Shown here one piece after another: positions 6,711 through 14,852 of a DNA stretch of 19,976 nt. Origin of the DNA: CAYMTN01 sp964393335 (GTDB lineage Bacteria; Chloroflexota; Anaerolineae; Aggregatilineales; Aggregatilineaceae); NCBI GenBank assembly GCA_964393335.1, contig CAYMTN010000086.1:1-19976 (forward strand), given 5' to 3'. Under the pieces are notes generated by a model that was not told where the DNA came from, ran no database searches, and saw only the letters and a list, made by a program, of their open reading frames with translations. How positions within the stretch are numbered: position 1 is the first letter of the stretch; every line of letters starts with the position of its first letter. Both the position numbers and the translations under genes were made by a program.

Positions 6711-7622
6711 GTGGCTACGATGGCGACTGACTCGAAACAATCCGGCAGCGTACACGGCGCGGTCCCCTGGCGTGCCCGCGCGAAATATCAGGTTGGCAAA
6801 ACACGCCGCCAGCGCCAGGCGCAGCACCGCCAGCAGGCCAATGCGCTGCTGATCGTGCTCATGGCGGCGCTGGTCGTCGGCGTCCTGATCGTCCTGATCA
6901 ATTGGCAAAACGCCGGGTCCACCAAGTCGGTGAGCTGCGATGCCTTCCCGCAATACTGCGTCCCGCTGGCCGGCGGCAGTGCTGATTTCCCCAATCTCGA
7001 AGCGGCCAGCGTGCGCACGCTCAATAAAGAGAGCAGTGGCGCGGCGGGCGTCGTGCGCGGCGTGGCGGATGGCACGGTGCCGTTCATCGGCAACCCGAAT
7101 GCGCCGATTCACTTTATCGTTGTGGCGGATTTTGCCTGCTCGCACTGCAACACCTACCATACCTCTGACCTGGATGTATTCATCAAGAATGAGGTCATGG
7201 CAGGCAAGGCGACGGTTGGCATGATGATGACCACCGGCACCGGCGGTTTGTATTCACAGGCGGCCACGTCAGCCGCCCTGTGCGCGGGCGAGCAAGGTGC
7301 GTACTGGGAGATGAGCGACGAGATATTCCGGCTGGCGCGCTCGCAAGGCGTGCAGTCCGGCTTTGCGCTGACACAGCTTCAGCAGTCGGCCAACGCCATG
7401 GGGCTGGACGGTGACAAGTTGCTCGAATGTATCAGTTCCAACCGGTACGCCAACGTGATCAACGGTTACCAGACCTTTGCGATGGATCATGGGGTGACTG
7501 GCACACCGGCGCTGCTCGTCAGTTACGACGATTCGGGCGAGTGGATACTGCTCCAATACGAGGCGCGCGCCTACGCGAACATGAAAGCCCTGACTGACGC
7601 CGCCCAAGCCGCCGCGCAGTAA
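6711..7622 (+). CDS. Membrane-anchored DsbA-like thioredoxin-fold protein (copy 1)
   Basis: A 303-aa protein with a basic cytoplasmic N-terminus (KTRRQRQAQHRQQ, about 30-42), one transmembrane helix (about 43-65) and an extracytoplasmic thioredoxin-fold domain. The redox motif is C143-SHC-146 and the cis-proline loop is GVTGTP (261-266). Four more cysteines are C76 and C83 (CDAFPQYC), C191 (LCAGEQG) and C240. Members of this family oxidise or isomerise disulfides in exported proteins; which direction applies here is not evident. The start is uncertain: GTG 6711 and in-frame ATG 6720 both follow the AGGTGAG at 6689-6695 at unusual distance. A 7-codon frame, ATG 6707 to TGA 6730, overlaps both. 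It is about half identical to the next gene, so the pair arose by tandem duplication. Confidence 0.88.
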   Translation: MATMATDSKQSGSVHGAVPWRARAKYQVGKTRRQRQAQHRQQANALLIVLMAALVVGVLIVLINWQNAGSTKSVSCDAFPQYCVPLAGGSADFPNLEAASVRTLNKESSGAAGVVRGVADGTVPFIGNPNAPIHFIVVADFACSHCNTYHTSDLDVFIKNEVMAGKATVGMMMTTGTGGLYSQAATSAALCAGEQGAYWEMSDEIFRLARSQGVQSGFALTQLQQSANAMGLDGDKLLECISSNRYANVINGYQTFAMDHGVTGTPALLVSYDDSGEWILLQYEARAYANMKALTDAAQAAAQ

Positions 7623-7641
7623 CCCGTTTTCCGCCTGCGAT

Positions 7642-7678
7642 CCGCCGCTTGTGCGTGTGACGCGCAAGCGGCGGTTTT
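7642..7678 (+). terminator. Intrinsic terminator after the first DsbA-like gene
   Basis: The arms 7642-7655 and 7661-7674 form a 14-bp stem with one G-U pair and a TGTGA loop, followed by TTTTGA. It lies 20 bp past the stop codon, so the two paralogues are probably transcribed separately. Confidence 0.85.
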
Positions 7679-7731
7679 GATTCCCTCCCACCAATTTCGA
7701 CGGATCGCTGCCCACTCCGCGCAAAATTTAT

Positions 7732-7737
7732 TATAAT
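7732..7737 (+). promoter_or_regulatory. -10 box of the second DsbA-like gene
   Basis: A perfect TATAAT in an AT-rich stretch, 41 nt before the ATG. No good -35 match is seen at 16-18 bp. A TACAAT at 7758-7763 is too close to the ribosome binding site to be the main box. Confidence 0.5.
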
Positions 7738-7778
7738 TCTCAATACTATCCATTTTATACAATCACAGGTGAGCGTCT

Positions 7779-8663
7779 ATGTCAGCGAATTCCACCCGTA
7801 CCACCCATCAGCGCGGCCTGCCCTGGCGGGCGCGGACCCCCTACGAAGTCGGCAAAACACGCCGCCAGCGCCAGACGCAACAGCGGCAGCAGGAAAACGC
7901 CCTGTTCGGCGTCCTGATCGTGACGCTCGTGATCGGCGCGGTGTTCATCATCGCCAACTGGCGCAACGCAGGCGGCACCAAAGCCGTAAGCTGTGACGCG
8001 TTCCCGGAGTATTGTGTGCCGCTGGCCGGTGGCTCGCAGGCATTCCCGGCGCTGGAGTCGGCATCCTCGCGCACCCTGGACGCCCCTAGTGAGGCCGTTC
8101 CGGGCGTCGCGCGGTACGTGGACCAGAACAACATCGTCACGCTGGGCGATCCCAACGCGCCGCTGCACCTCGTCATGGTGTCAGACTACGCCTGCCCGCA
8201 CTGCCAGGATTACCACAGCACGGAGCTGCCGGGCATCATCAACCAGTTGGTGTTGACCGGCAAAGCCACGTTTGGCATGGTGCTGACGACCAACACCGGG
8301 AGCGTCTACTCTGAGATGGCCTCCCAGGCGGCGCTGTGTGCCGGTGAGCAGGGATCGTTCTGGGAAATGAGCGAGGAACTCTTCCGCCTTGCCAGCTCGC
8401 AAGGGGTCACGCAGGCGTTTTCCCTCCAGCAGATTCGCGCATCCGCCAAAGACATGGGCCTGGACAGCCAGAGCCTGATCGACTGCATATCCAGCAACCG
8501 GTATTCGGAATTCCTGCGCGACTACCAGGTGTTCGCGTCGGATAACGGCGTAACCGGCACGCCGACCATCCTGGCCAGTTACGGCAATAGCAACCAGTGG
8601 ACCATCGTCCCGCGTGATCTCGGCTCGCTGCAAAGCATCGCCGATTCCGCCAACGCCCAGTAA
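7779..8663 (+). CDS. Membrane-anchored DsbA-like thioredoxin-fold protein (copy 2)
   Basis: A 294-aa paralogue of the preceding gene with the same plan: a basic N-terminus sharing GKTRRQRQ and RQQ with copy 1, a transmembrane helix (about 41-60), then an extracytoplasmic DsbA-like domain. The redox motif is C139-PHC-142, the common DsbA sequence, where copy 1 has CSHC. The cis-proline is in GVTGTP (257-262). All six cysteines of copy 1 are kept (C72, C79, C139, C142, C187, C236), including the membrane-proximal CDAFPEYC. ATG 7779 follows AGGTGAG by 5 nt, a clear start. The gene has its own TATAAT and ends before a strong bidirectional terminator. The CSHC/CPHC difference suggests the two copies may differ in redox potential (inference). 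Confidence 0.9.
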   Translation: MSANSTRTTHQRGLPWRARTPYEVGKTRRQRQTQQRQQENALFGVLIVTLVIGAVFIIANWRNAGGTKAVSCDAFPEYCVPLAGGSQAFPALESASSRTLDAPSEAVPGVARYVDQNNIVTLGDPNAPLHLVMVSDYACPHCQDYHSTELPGIINQLVLTGKATFGMVLTTNTGSVYSEMASQAALCAGEQGSFWEMSEELFRLASSQGVTQAFSLQQIRASAKDMGLDSQSLIDCISSNRYSEFLRDYQVFASDNGVTGTPTILASYGNSNQWTIVPRDLGSLQSIADSANAQ

Positions 8664-8719
8664 CATCGTGGCAGTACGCGCGGCTATTCGGACGCGGTAG
8701 GTTCTCTGCTCGCCCCACG

Positions 8720-8752
8720 AAAAAAGCCCCCTCCGGTTGGAGTGGGGCTTTT
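8720..8752. terminator. Bidirectional intrinsic terminator
   Basis: GCCCC-CTCC (8726-8734), loop GGTT and GGAG-T-GGGGC (8739-8748) form a 9-bp stem with one bulged T. It is flanked by six A on the left and TTTT on the right, so it works on both strands. It ends the DsbA-like gene (+) and the convergent DUF4397-SH3 gene (-). Confidence 0.9.
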
Positions 8753-8787
8753 GCCTTCACAGTGCGGTTTTCGATGATGGCCCGCTG

Positions 8788-11397
8788 CTACCCGGCCATC
8801 GTATCCTCTTCGCCGGTCAAGATCGGCAGGTCTTTGATGTCATACGTCTGGCCGCCGCGCGTCACCAGCAGGTACTGGGACGCCACCCAGCCTTCGAGTT
8901 TACCCGCGTCCGACTCGTAGGTCACCTGGACCCACGTCCCGTCGCCGTTGCGCCCGTTGAGGATCATCGAGTCCCCGGTGGGAATGCCCACGACCACGCG
9001 CGCGTCGGCGCTCGGACGGTCGCGCAGGTTCAGGTTCGCGCCGGGATTCAGGTTCACGACGCCGACCACTTCCTGCTGCTCAATCGGAATCTGGGGAGCC
9101 TGGCCGGGCGCTTCGTAGTAGCCGCCTTCGGTCGTATCGACCACCACCAGGTCGGTTAACTCGACGGGGTGTCCCAGCTTGGAAAGTGACACGTATTCCG
9201 CCGACACCCACCCGATTGTCGCGCCGCCGTTTTCCTTGCGGTAGCGCACGTACAGCCAGTTCACGTCTGTCGGCTGGCCGATCAGCCCTTCGCTGGGCGA
9301 TTCGGCATAACCGAGCACTTCCAACTGCGCGCGGGCGGGCACCAGGTCCAGCGACTCGGCGTCCGTCTGCGGGAAGCGGCGAAGCTGCAAGCTCACGCCC
9401 GGCTCCAACTCGACCGTCGCGATCACCGCGTCAAACAGCGGCGTCGGCGGCGTCACATCCGTATTGACCGCTTCACCCGGCTCGTTGAACGGGACTTCGG
9501 GCAGTTCCAGCAGCTCGTCCAAATCGTTGAGCAGCTTGCCCTTCCACTCGACGCGCAGGAACTCTGCCGCGACCCAGCAGCGCAGGTAACCGCCGCTTTC
9601 CGGTTCCCACAACACAGAGAGCCACAGGTCTTCAATCGACTCGACAACCGGAGTCGGTTCCGGCGTGACATTGCCGGTTTCGGGCACCAGCGGCTCGCCG
9701 GTGCGGCCCAGCACGGTCAGCGTCGTGCCGCTGGGGATCAGGCCCAACGAGCGTTTTTCCGAGCCTGGCAGTTCACGGCACTGGAGATTCGCGCCGGGGT
9801 TCAGCTCGACATAAGCCACCGGCTGCTGCCCCTGCGGCACAATCGGCTGCGGAGGCTGAGTCACTTCTTCGGTCGCCTGGGCGACCAACTCGCTGCCGGT
9901 GGACGGCTGCGCAACCAGTTCAGTCTCCTGGGGCGCGGGGGCTTCTTCCGTCACGGCGGGGACCTCTTCGGTCGGCACGGAGACGGCTTCCGTTGCTTCG
10001 ACCACCGGGGCCGCTTCGGTCACTTCGACTGCCGGCGCTGCGGCGACTGCCACCGGCGCAGCAGGCAGACTGGCGGTCGTCACGTTCAGTTCGGTGCCGG
10101 TAACGCGCGCGTCGTAGGGCACGCTGCCCGCGCCGCCGCCAAAGACCAGCACGGCGTAAAACATGCCGCCGTTGTATGTCTCGGAAGGTACGACGAGATC
10201 GACCGGGTTATCGATGCCCTGGATGCTCACCGTCAGCATGTACTCGCCTGCTGCCACATCGACCACGCGGCCCATCAGGCTGGAATCAAGCGTGGATGCC
10301 AGCACCGTTGACGAGGGATCGGACAGCCCGACCGTCACTTCGCTGTCAGGCACGGCGTTGATCACGGCAATCCGCGCCATGTCCGGCGTGACAGTCGCCA
10401 CGTCATCCGGGAAGACTTGCAGCGCCAGCGTTTCATCGGCCATCTGGCCGAGCGCCACGACCGTGACGACGGGAACGGCAGTGGAGAATTCCACGTCGGC
10501 AGTCAGCACAGCCGTATCGGCGGCAGGTGTCCCCGCCGAACGCAGCGCAAGGGTATACGCGCCAGCCGGTAGCGCAATGTGGCCGGTCGCCGTGCCAAAT
10601 GCCAGCGACGGCACGATCAGCGTATCGTTGGCGTAGACGTCCACAGCCGGCACGTCCGGGCTGCCGTGCGCAACCTGCACGTGCACCGAATCCGCGCCGC
10701 CGTTCACAGGCGTTGCCAGGACCATCGCCGACGGGGCTACGTCGCCCTCCAGCGTGCCGAGCATCACGAACGTATACAGCATCCCGCTGCGCAGCGGCAC
10801 GTCGCCTAACGTCGTGATCGCGCCTTCGACCGCGCCGCCCGCCGGGACCACGACCAGATTCTGCGTGCCCGTGCCAATGTTGACCGTGCCAAACTGGGTG
10901 CCGTAATTCACCCCTTGCAGCAGGGGGCCGCCTTCGCTGGTTACGACGTCCAGCGGTGGCGCGTCGGCAATCGCGTTGATCGCCGTCAGGCGGGCCATAC
11001 CCACGCCGATCTCGTCCAGAATATCCTCATAGAGCGCCGCTTCAATCGCCCCCGGTGCGCCTTGCGCGATCACCGTAAACGCCAGGCTGGGCACCAGCGG
11101 AACCGGCACTTCGATCAACACGGGCGCATCCGGCCCGGCCCCGGTCTGCCGCAGCGCAACCTGGTGATCGCCGCCCGCCACGTTGATGTGCGGCGTCACG
11201 TCACCATACGCCAAGTTAGAAGCGACCACTGCACCATCCAGGTACACGTCTACATTGGGGCCGCCCGGCACAGCGTGCAAAAACCGCACGCGCGCCGTTG
11301 CTTCCTGCGCCTGCGCCGATCGGTGTGCTGGCCCAACCAGCGCCACCAGGACCGCCGCCAGCAGCAGGCCGGTAAGAATCCACTTTCGACGATTCAT
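8788..11397 (-). CDS. Secreted DUF4397 repeat and SH3-domain protein
   Basis: An 869-aa exported protein. A signal peptide covers residues 1-30, with likely cleavage after AQA. Four DUF4397-type beta-sandwich units follow at about 33-113, 133-220, 237-320 and 339-425, with repeating cores such as VRFLHAVPGGPNVDVYLDG and VQVAHGSPDVPAVDVYAND. A Pro/Thr/Glu/Val-rich linker (about 440-525) joins three bacterial SH3-like units at about 527-617, 656-742 and 777-850 (for example LNPGANLNLRDRPSADARVV). No sortase motif or C-terminal membrane helix is seen. SH3b domains often bind cell-wall or surface polymers; DUF4397 has no known reaction. The protein is probably structural or adhesive (inference). 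Its only two cysteines, C540 and C607, are both in the first SH3 unit. ATG 11397 follows GAGGAG. Confidence 0.88.
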   Translation of the reverse strand: MNRRKWILTGLLLAAVLVALVGPAHRSAQAQEATARVRFLHAVPGGPNVDVYLDGAVVASNLAYGDVTPHINVAGGDHQVALRQTGAGPDAPVLIEVPVPLVPSLAFTVIAQGAPGAIEAALYEDILDEIGVGMARLTAINAIADAPPLDVVTSEGGPLLQGVNYGTQFGTVNIGTGTQNLVVVPAGGAVEGAITTLGDVPLRSGMLYTFVMLGTLEGDVAPSAMVLATPVNGGADSVHVQVAHGSPDVPAVDVYANDTLIVPSLAFGTATGHIALPAGAYTLALRSAGTPAADTAVLTADVEFSTAVPVVTVVALGQMADETLALQVFPDDVATVTPDMARIAVINAVPDSEVTVGLSDPSSTVLASTLDSSLMGRVVDVAAGEYMLTVSIQGIDNPVDLVVPSETYNGGMFYAVLVFGGGAGSVPYDARVTGTELNVTTASLPAAPVAVAAAPAVEVTEAAPVVEATEAVSVPTEEVPAVTEEAPAPQETELVAQPSTGSELVAQATEEVTQPPQPIVPQGQQPVAYVELNPGANLQCRELPGSEKRSLGLIPSGTTLTVLGRTGEPLVPETGNVTPEPTPVVESIEDLWLSVLWEPESGGYLRCWVAAEFLRVEWKGKLLNDLDELLELPEVPFNEPGEAVNTDVTPPTPLFDAVIATVELEPGVSLQLRRFPQTDAESLDLVPARAQLEVLGYAESPSEGLIGQPTDVNWLYVRYRKENGGATIGWVSAEYVSLSKLGHPVELTDLVVVDTTEGGYYEAPGQAPQIPIEQQEVVGVVNLNPGANLNLRDRPSADARVVVGIPTGDSMILNGRNGDGTWVQVTYESDAGKLEGWVASQYLLVTRGGQTYDIKDLPILTGEEDTMAG

Positions 11398-11457
11398 GTT
11401 GTCTCTATCTCCTCATTACTCTTTTGGTTGCACACCAGATGATGGCAGCAGCTTCCC

Positions 11458-11487
11458 ATTTTAGCGCACTCCGAACGCATTACCCAA
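11458..11487 (-). promoter_or_regulatory. Possible promoter of the DUF4397-SH3 gene
   Basis: On the minus strand TAAAAT (11463-11458) is preceded by TTGGGT (11487-11482) with an 18-bp spacer. It lies in the 139-bp gap after ahcY. The match is moderate. Confidence 0.35.
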
Positions 11488-11536
11488 CGCCGCGCCAACG
11501 CGACGCCGCCGCCCTGATGGCACGGCCTGCCGCTGG

Positions 11537-12802
11537 TTAGGTGCCTTCCTGCCACTGGTTCAGATACTGCACCTGTTGATCGGTCAGCGTGTCAATCGTG
11601 ATGCCCATCGACTCCAGCTTGAGCCGGGCGATCTCTTGGTCGAGAGCCTGGGGAATGGTGTAAACCTTGTTTTCGAGTTCGCTGCCGTTTTTCAGAATGT
11701 ATTCCGCGCCAAGCGACTGGTTGGCGAAGCTCATGTCCATCACACTGGCGGGATGCCCCTCCGCCGCCGACAGGTTGACCAGCCGCCCCTCGGCCAGCAC
11801 GTTGATCACGCGGCCATCCTTGAGCTTGAACTGGTCGACAAACGGGCGCACGCGGCGCGGCTCGCCAACGGCGATCTCGCGCAGGCCCGGCAGGTTCAGC
11901 TCGACGTTAAAGTGCCCGCTGTTGGCCAGGATAGCGCCGTCTTTCATCACTTCAAAATGACGCACGTCGACCACGTTGATGTCGCCGGTCGAGGTCACGA
12001 TGATGTCACCAATCGGCGCGGCCTCGATCATCGGCATCACGCGGAAGCCATCCATGACCGCTTCGAGCGCCTTGAGCGGGTCGATCTCGGTTACGACCAC
12101 GTTGGCCCCCATGCCCTTGGCGCGCATGGCGATCCCGCGACTGCACCAGCCGTAACCGCCGACGACCAGCGTCCGGCCCGCCAGCAGCACGTTTGTCGCG
12201 CGGATAATGCCGTCAATCGTGCTCTGGCCCGTGCCATAGCGGTTATCAAACAGGTGTTTGGTCATGCTGTCGTTCACGGCGATCACGGGGAAGCGCAGCG
12301 CGCCGTCATGCGCCATCGCGCGCAGCCGGATCACGCCGGTCGTCGTTTCTTCGGTCCCGCCGATCACGTTGTCGAGCAGTTCGGTCCGGTTCTTGTGCAG
12401 TTCGCTGACCAGGTCCGCGCCGTCATCCATCGTGATCTGCGGCTTGTGGTCCAGCGCGCGTTTGATGTGGTCGTAGTAGGTCGCGTTGTCTTCGCCCTTG
12501 ATGGCGTACACCGGAATCTCAAAGTGGGACACGAGCGACGCGGCCACGTCATCCTGCGTGCTGAGCGGGTTCGACGCCGTCAGCACGACATCCGCGCCGC
12601 CCGCCTGGAGGGCGCGTGCCAGGTTCGCTGTTTCGGTCGTGATGTGCAGGCAGGCCGACAGCCGGACTCCCTCCAGCGGGCGTTCTTTTCCGAACCGCTC
12701 GCGGATCTGACGCAAAACAGGCATATCCCGCTCGGCCCACTCGATCCGGTACCGGCCACCGGTTGCCAAACTCAAGTCACGTACATCATGCTCAACCGTC
12801 AT
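11537..12802 (-). CDS. ahcY: S-adenosylhomocysteinase (archaeal/Thermotoga-type)
   Basis: A 421-aa cytoplasmic enzyme that hydrolyses S-adenosylhomocysteine to homocysteine and adenosine, relieving product inhibition of methyltransferases. Substrate-site segments are CLHITTETA (51-59), GGTEETTTG (148-156), NDSMTKHLFDN (177-187) and NSGHFNVE (294-301). The dinucleotide fold contains GGYGWCSRG (215-223) and VVVTEIDP (235-242). The GYGWCxRGIAMRA form and the lack of the C-terminal Lys/Tyr tail of eukaryotic and most proteobacterial enzymes place it with the archaeal/Thermotoga type. The ATG at 12800-12802 has AAGGAG 7 nt upstream, an ideal site. It follows the GNAT gene by 143 bp. The PfkB kinase farther upstream may consume the adenosine produced. 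Confidence 0.95.
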   Translation of the reverse strand: MTVEHDVRDLSLATGGRYRIEWAERDMPVLRQIRERFGKERPLEGVRLSACLHITTETANLARALQAGGADVVLTASNPLSTQDDVAASLVSHFEIPVYAIKGEDNATYYDHIKRALDHKPQITMDDGADLVSELHKNRTELLDNVIGGTEETTTGVIRLRAMAHDGALRFPVIAVNDSMTKHLFDNRYGTGQSTIDGIIRATNVLLAGRTLVVGGYGWCSRGIAMRAKGMGANVVVTEIDPLKALEAVMDGFRVMPMIEAAPIGDIIVTSTGDINVVDVRHFEVMKDGAILANSGHFNVELNLPGLREIAVGEPRRVRPFVDQFKLKDGRVINVLAEGRLVNLSAAEGHPASVMDMSFANQSLGAEYILKNGSELENKVYTIPQALDQEIARLKLESMGITIDTLTDQQVQYLNQWQEGT

Positions 12803-12863
12803 GCAATTCTCCTTATACTTGCTAGATTCACTGCACGCCCGCCCTGGGGCGCGATATCATGCC

Positions 12864-12907
12864 GGTGCACCACGATAGGTGCCTCCGATAGATAACCGAT
12901 GATTGTA
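12864..12907 (-). promoter_or_regulatory. ahcY control region: -10 box, direct repeats and leader hairpin
   Basis: On the minus strand TACAAT (12907-12902) is a good -10 with no clear -35. Two ATCGG copies 11 bp apart (12900-12885) follow at once, about one helical turn and thus operator-like. Next comes a small hairpin GCACC/GGTGC (12882-12867) in the ~95-nt leader. I cannot match this leader to the SAH or SAM riboswitch consensus. Confidence 0.35.
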
Positions 12908-12945
12908 ACACAGCGGGACACATTTGCATGTTGAATCTCACGCGC

Positions 12946-13758
12946 TCAACGGCCCGCCCGCTTCAGGCCCGGCCCCTCCAAAAAAGTGGCGTAGCGCCGG
13001 AAACCGAGTTTTTCGTATACGTGAATCGCGGCATCGTTGCTATGACGCACGTTCAGCACCAGCGGGTCGATACCCGCCGCCAGCGCACCCGCCACGACGG
13101 CTGCCGTGCACTGCGTCGCGTAACCGCGTCCGCGAAACTCAGGCCGCGTGAACACGTTACCAATGGCCGCCACGCCTTCATCCACTGACCAGACGTGCGT
13201 GCCCGCCGTTGCGACCAGCTCCCCGTCCGCCCACACGCCGTAAAACATGCCGTGCGCGATCTGCCAGGGGCTGAAGGCAACAATCGCCTCCCCCGGATCG
13301 GCGGCATACTGGTACAGCGCCGCCAGCAGATCGGCCTGCTCCGGCGTGATGCGTGTCGCGGCGTCCAGTGGCGGCGGGTCAAACGCAGCGCCATCCAGCA
13401 CCATGCGCCATTCGGTATGCATATTCGGGCGCTCGAACAGGGTGTCAAGCAGCGGCTCCATGTCCGGCAGCCACAGGTAATAAATCTCATTCGGCAGCAC
13501 AAACGACTCGAAAATCGCCTGCACGCCATCCGGCTCGCCCAACGCCGTCAGCACCACCGGATCAAGTCCGTGATACAACAGCACCAGCGACACCAGCTCG
13601 CGCCCGCGCCGCGCCCCGAAAAACACGCTGTCTTGCCAGAAAGCGTCGTCCAGGTCGCCCAGCGCATACGCCGCCAGGGCACGATCCTGGTTCAAGAACG
13701 TGCGGATCACCGCGCGATTCGTCAGGCGCAGCGTTTCGTAAACCCGACCATCGCTCAT
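12946..13758 (-). CDS. GNAT-family N-acetyltransferase
   Basis: A 270-aa protein. Its C-terminal half is a GNAT fold: motif A lies in IGNVFTRPEFRGRGYATQCT (197-216), where RGRGYAT binds the acetyl-CoA pyrophosphate. It is followed by LVLNVRHSNDAAIHVYEKLG (233-252), the motif B region ending in the usual Y-x-K-x-GF. The N-terminal ~140 residues are not strongly conserved and may be a degenerate second GNAT-like unit that binds the acceptor. The acceptor is unknown. The start ATG overlaps the stop of the upstream kinase as ATGA (13755-13758), so the two are very likely translationally coupled. Confidence 0.9.
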   Translation of the reverse strand: MSDGRVYETLRLTNRAVIRTFLNQDRALAAYALGDLDDAFWQDSVFFGARRGRELVSLVLLYHGLDPVVLTALGEPDGVQAIFESFVLPNEIYYLWLPDMEPLLDTLFERPNMHTEWRMVLDGAAFDPPPLDAATRITPEQADLLAALYQYAADPGEAIVAFSPWQIAHGMFYGVWADGELVATAGTHVWSVDEGVAAIGNVFTRPEFRGRGYATQCTAAVVAGALAAGIDPLVLNVRHSNDAAIHVYEKLGFRRYATFLEGPGLKRAGR

Positions 13759-14717
13759 GCCAGCATCCAGGGATCGAGCGCGCCGCCGTCGTCAAACACG
13801 GTGCGGAAGCGTCTCACAAACTCCGGCAGCGTGAAGTGATGATTCTGCGTGCCCTTGCATTCCAACACGTACGCCGCCGTGAGCGCGCCGATCTGCCCGC
13901 ACAGCACCCAGCCGAAACCGGATGCAATACCCTTGAGCAGCCCGGCGCGGTACGCATCGCCGACGCCGGTCGGGTCCGCGATGTTGGACACCGGAAACAC
14001 GGGAACGTGATACTCCGTGCCGCCTGCAAAAATGCGTGAGCCTTCGTTGCCGTGCGTGACGATGACCGTCTTGCCCGCCCGCACCAGTTCGTCGAGCGTC
14101 AGGCTGGTTTTGTTGGCGATCATGCTCCATTCGTACTCGTTGACGATCAACATCTGGCAGCGGTCGATGCCGTGCCGCAAAAACGCGCCATCCAACCAGA
14201 TCACCTGCTGGCTGGGATCAAACAGAAACGGCAGTTTGCTGGCGTGACATTCGTCGGCAAGCTGGCTCATCGCGGTCGGATCGCTGGGCGAGATCACGAC
14301 CAGGTCAGGCGTCTCGGCCAACGCTTCCGCCAGGGTGTAATCCCTGGAATACGCCATCGCGCCCGTATAAAACGAGCCGATCTGGTTGTTCTCAACGTCC
14401 GTATTGGCGAAAAACGACGCGGTGAAGACGTCCGGAATCTCGCGCACGGCGCTGGTATCGACGCCGTGCCCGTCCAACCAGGCGCGGTACTCAGAAAAAT
14501 CATGCCCAACCGTACCCATTAACACTGGGCGCTCACCCAACAGCGCCAGGTTAAACGCGATGTTGGCCGCCACTCCGCCCCGTTCGCGTACCAGACTCTC
14601 GACCAGGAAGCTGACGCTGATCCGGTCGAGTTTGTCCGGCAGCAGGTGATCGCGGAAACGGCCCGGAAACTGCATCAAGTAGTCATACGCAATTGAACCG
14701 GTAACAACGATTCTCAT
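13755..14717 (-). CDS. PfkB-family sugar/nucleoside kinase, probable adenosine kinase
   Basis: A 320-aa ribokinase-family protein. The first PfkB signature region is RERGGVAANIAFNLALLG (44-61). The second is DPTGVGDAYRAG (248-259), with D254 as the catalytic base. The N-terminus MRIVVTGSIAYDYLM is the usual first strand. The open frame extends 17 codons farther to 14768, but ATG 14715-14717 starts at the conserved strand and follows GAGGGGCAGG. A likely -10 box at 14756-14761 also lies inside the longer form. The family includes ribokinase, fructokinase and adenosine kinase. Adenosine is favoured because ahcY is two genes downstream and because this DPTGVGDAYRAG form is common in adenosine-kinase-like annotations. 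That assignment is inference. Confidence 0.88.
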   Translation of the reverse strand: MRIVVTGSIAYDYLMQFPGRFRDHLLPDKLDRISVSFLVESLVRERGGVAANIAFNLALLGERPVLMGTVGHDFSEYRAWLDGHGVDTSAVREIPDVFTASFFANTDVENNQIGSFYTGAMAYSRDYTLAEALAETPDLVVISPSDPTAMSQLADECHASKLPFLFDPSQQVIWLDGAFLRHGIDRCQMLIVNEYEWSMIANKTSLTLDELVRAGKTVIVTHGNEGSRIFAGGTEYHVPVFPVSNIADPTGVGDAYRAGLLKGIASGFGWVLCGQIGALTAAYVLECKGTQNHHFTLPEFVRRFRTVFDDGGALDPWMLA

Positions 14718-14755
14718 GGCCTGCCCCTCTGGTGTTCCGCCAGCAAAACAGAGGA

Positions 14756-14783
14756 AGTATACCACCAAATCGGGACCTCGAAA
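14756..14783 (-). promoter_or_regulatory. Promoter of the PfkB kinase-GNAT genes
   Basis: On the minus strand TATACT (14761-14756) is preceded by a weak TTTCGA (14783-14778) at 16 bp. The transcript would start about 32 nt before ATG 14717. Confidence 0.4.
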
Positions 14784-14852
14784 GGTTTAACCACGATTCG
14801 CCGTTCGCCCGGCTTGCTTATTAGGCCCATTTGGGCTAGTTTTTCGGTACTG

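Noticed and set aside
11576..12895. 439-aa open frame on the plus strand opposite ahcY
   Set aside because: It is a shadow frame with the same compositional signature; ahcY on the other strand is unmistakable and has an ideal ribosome site.
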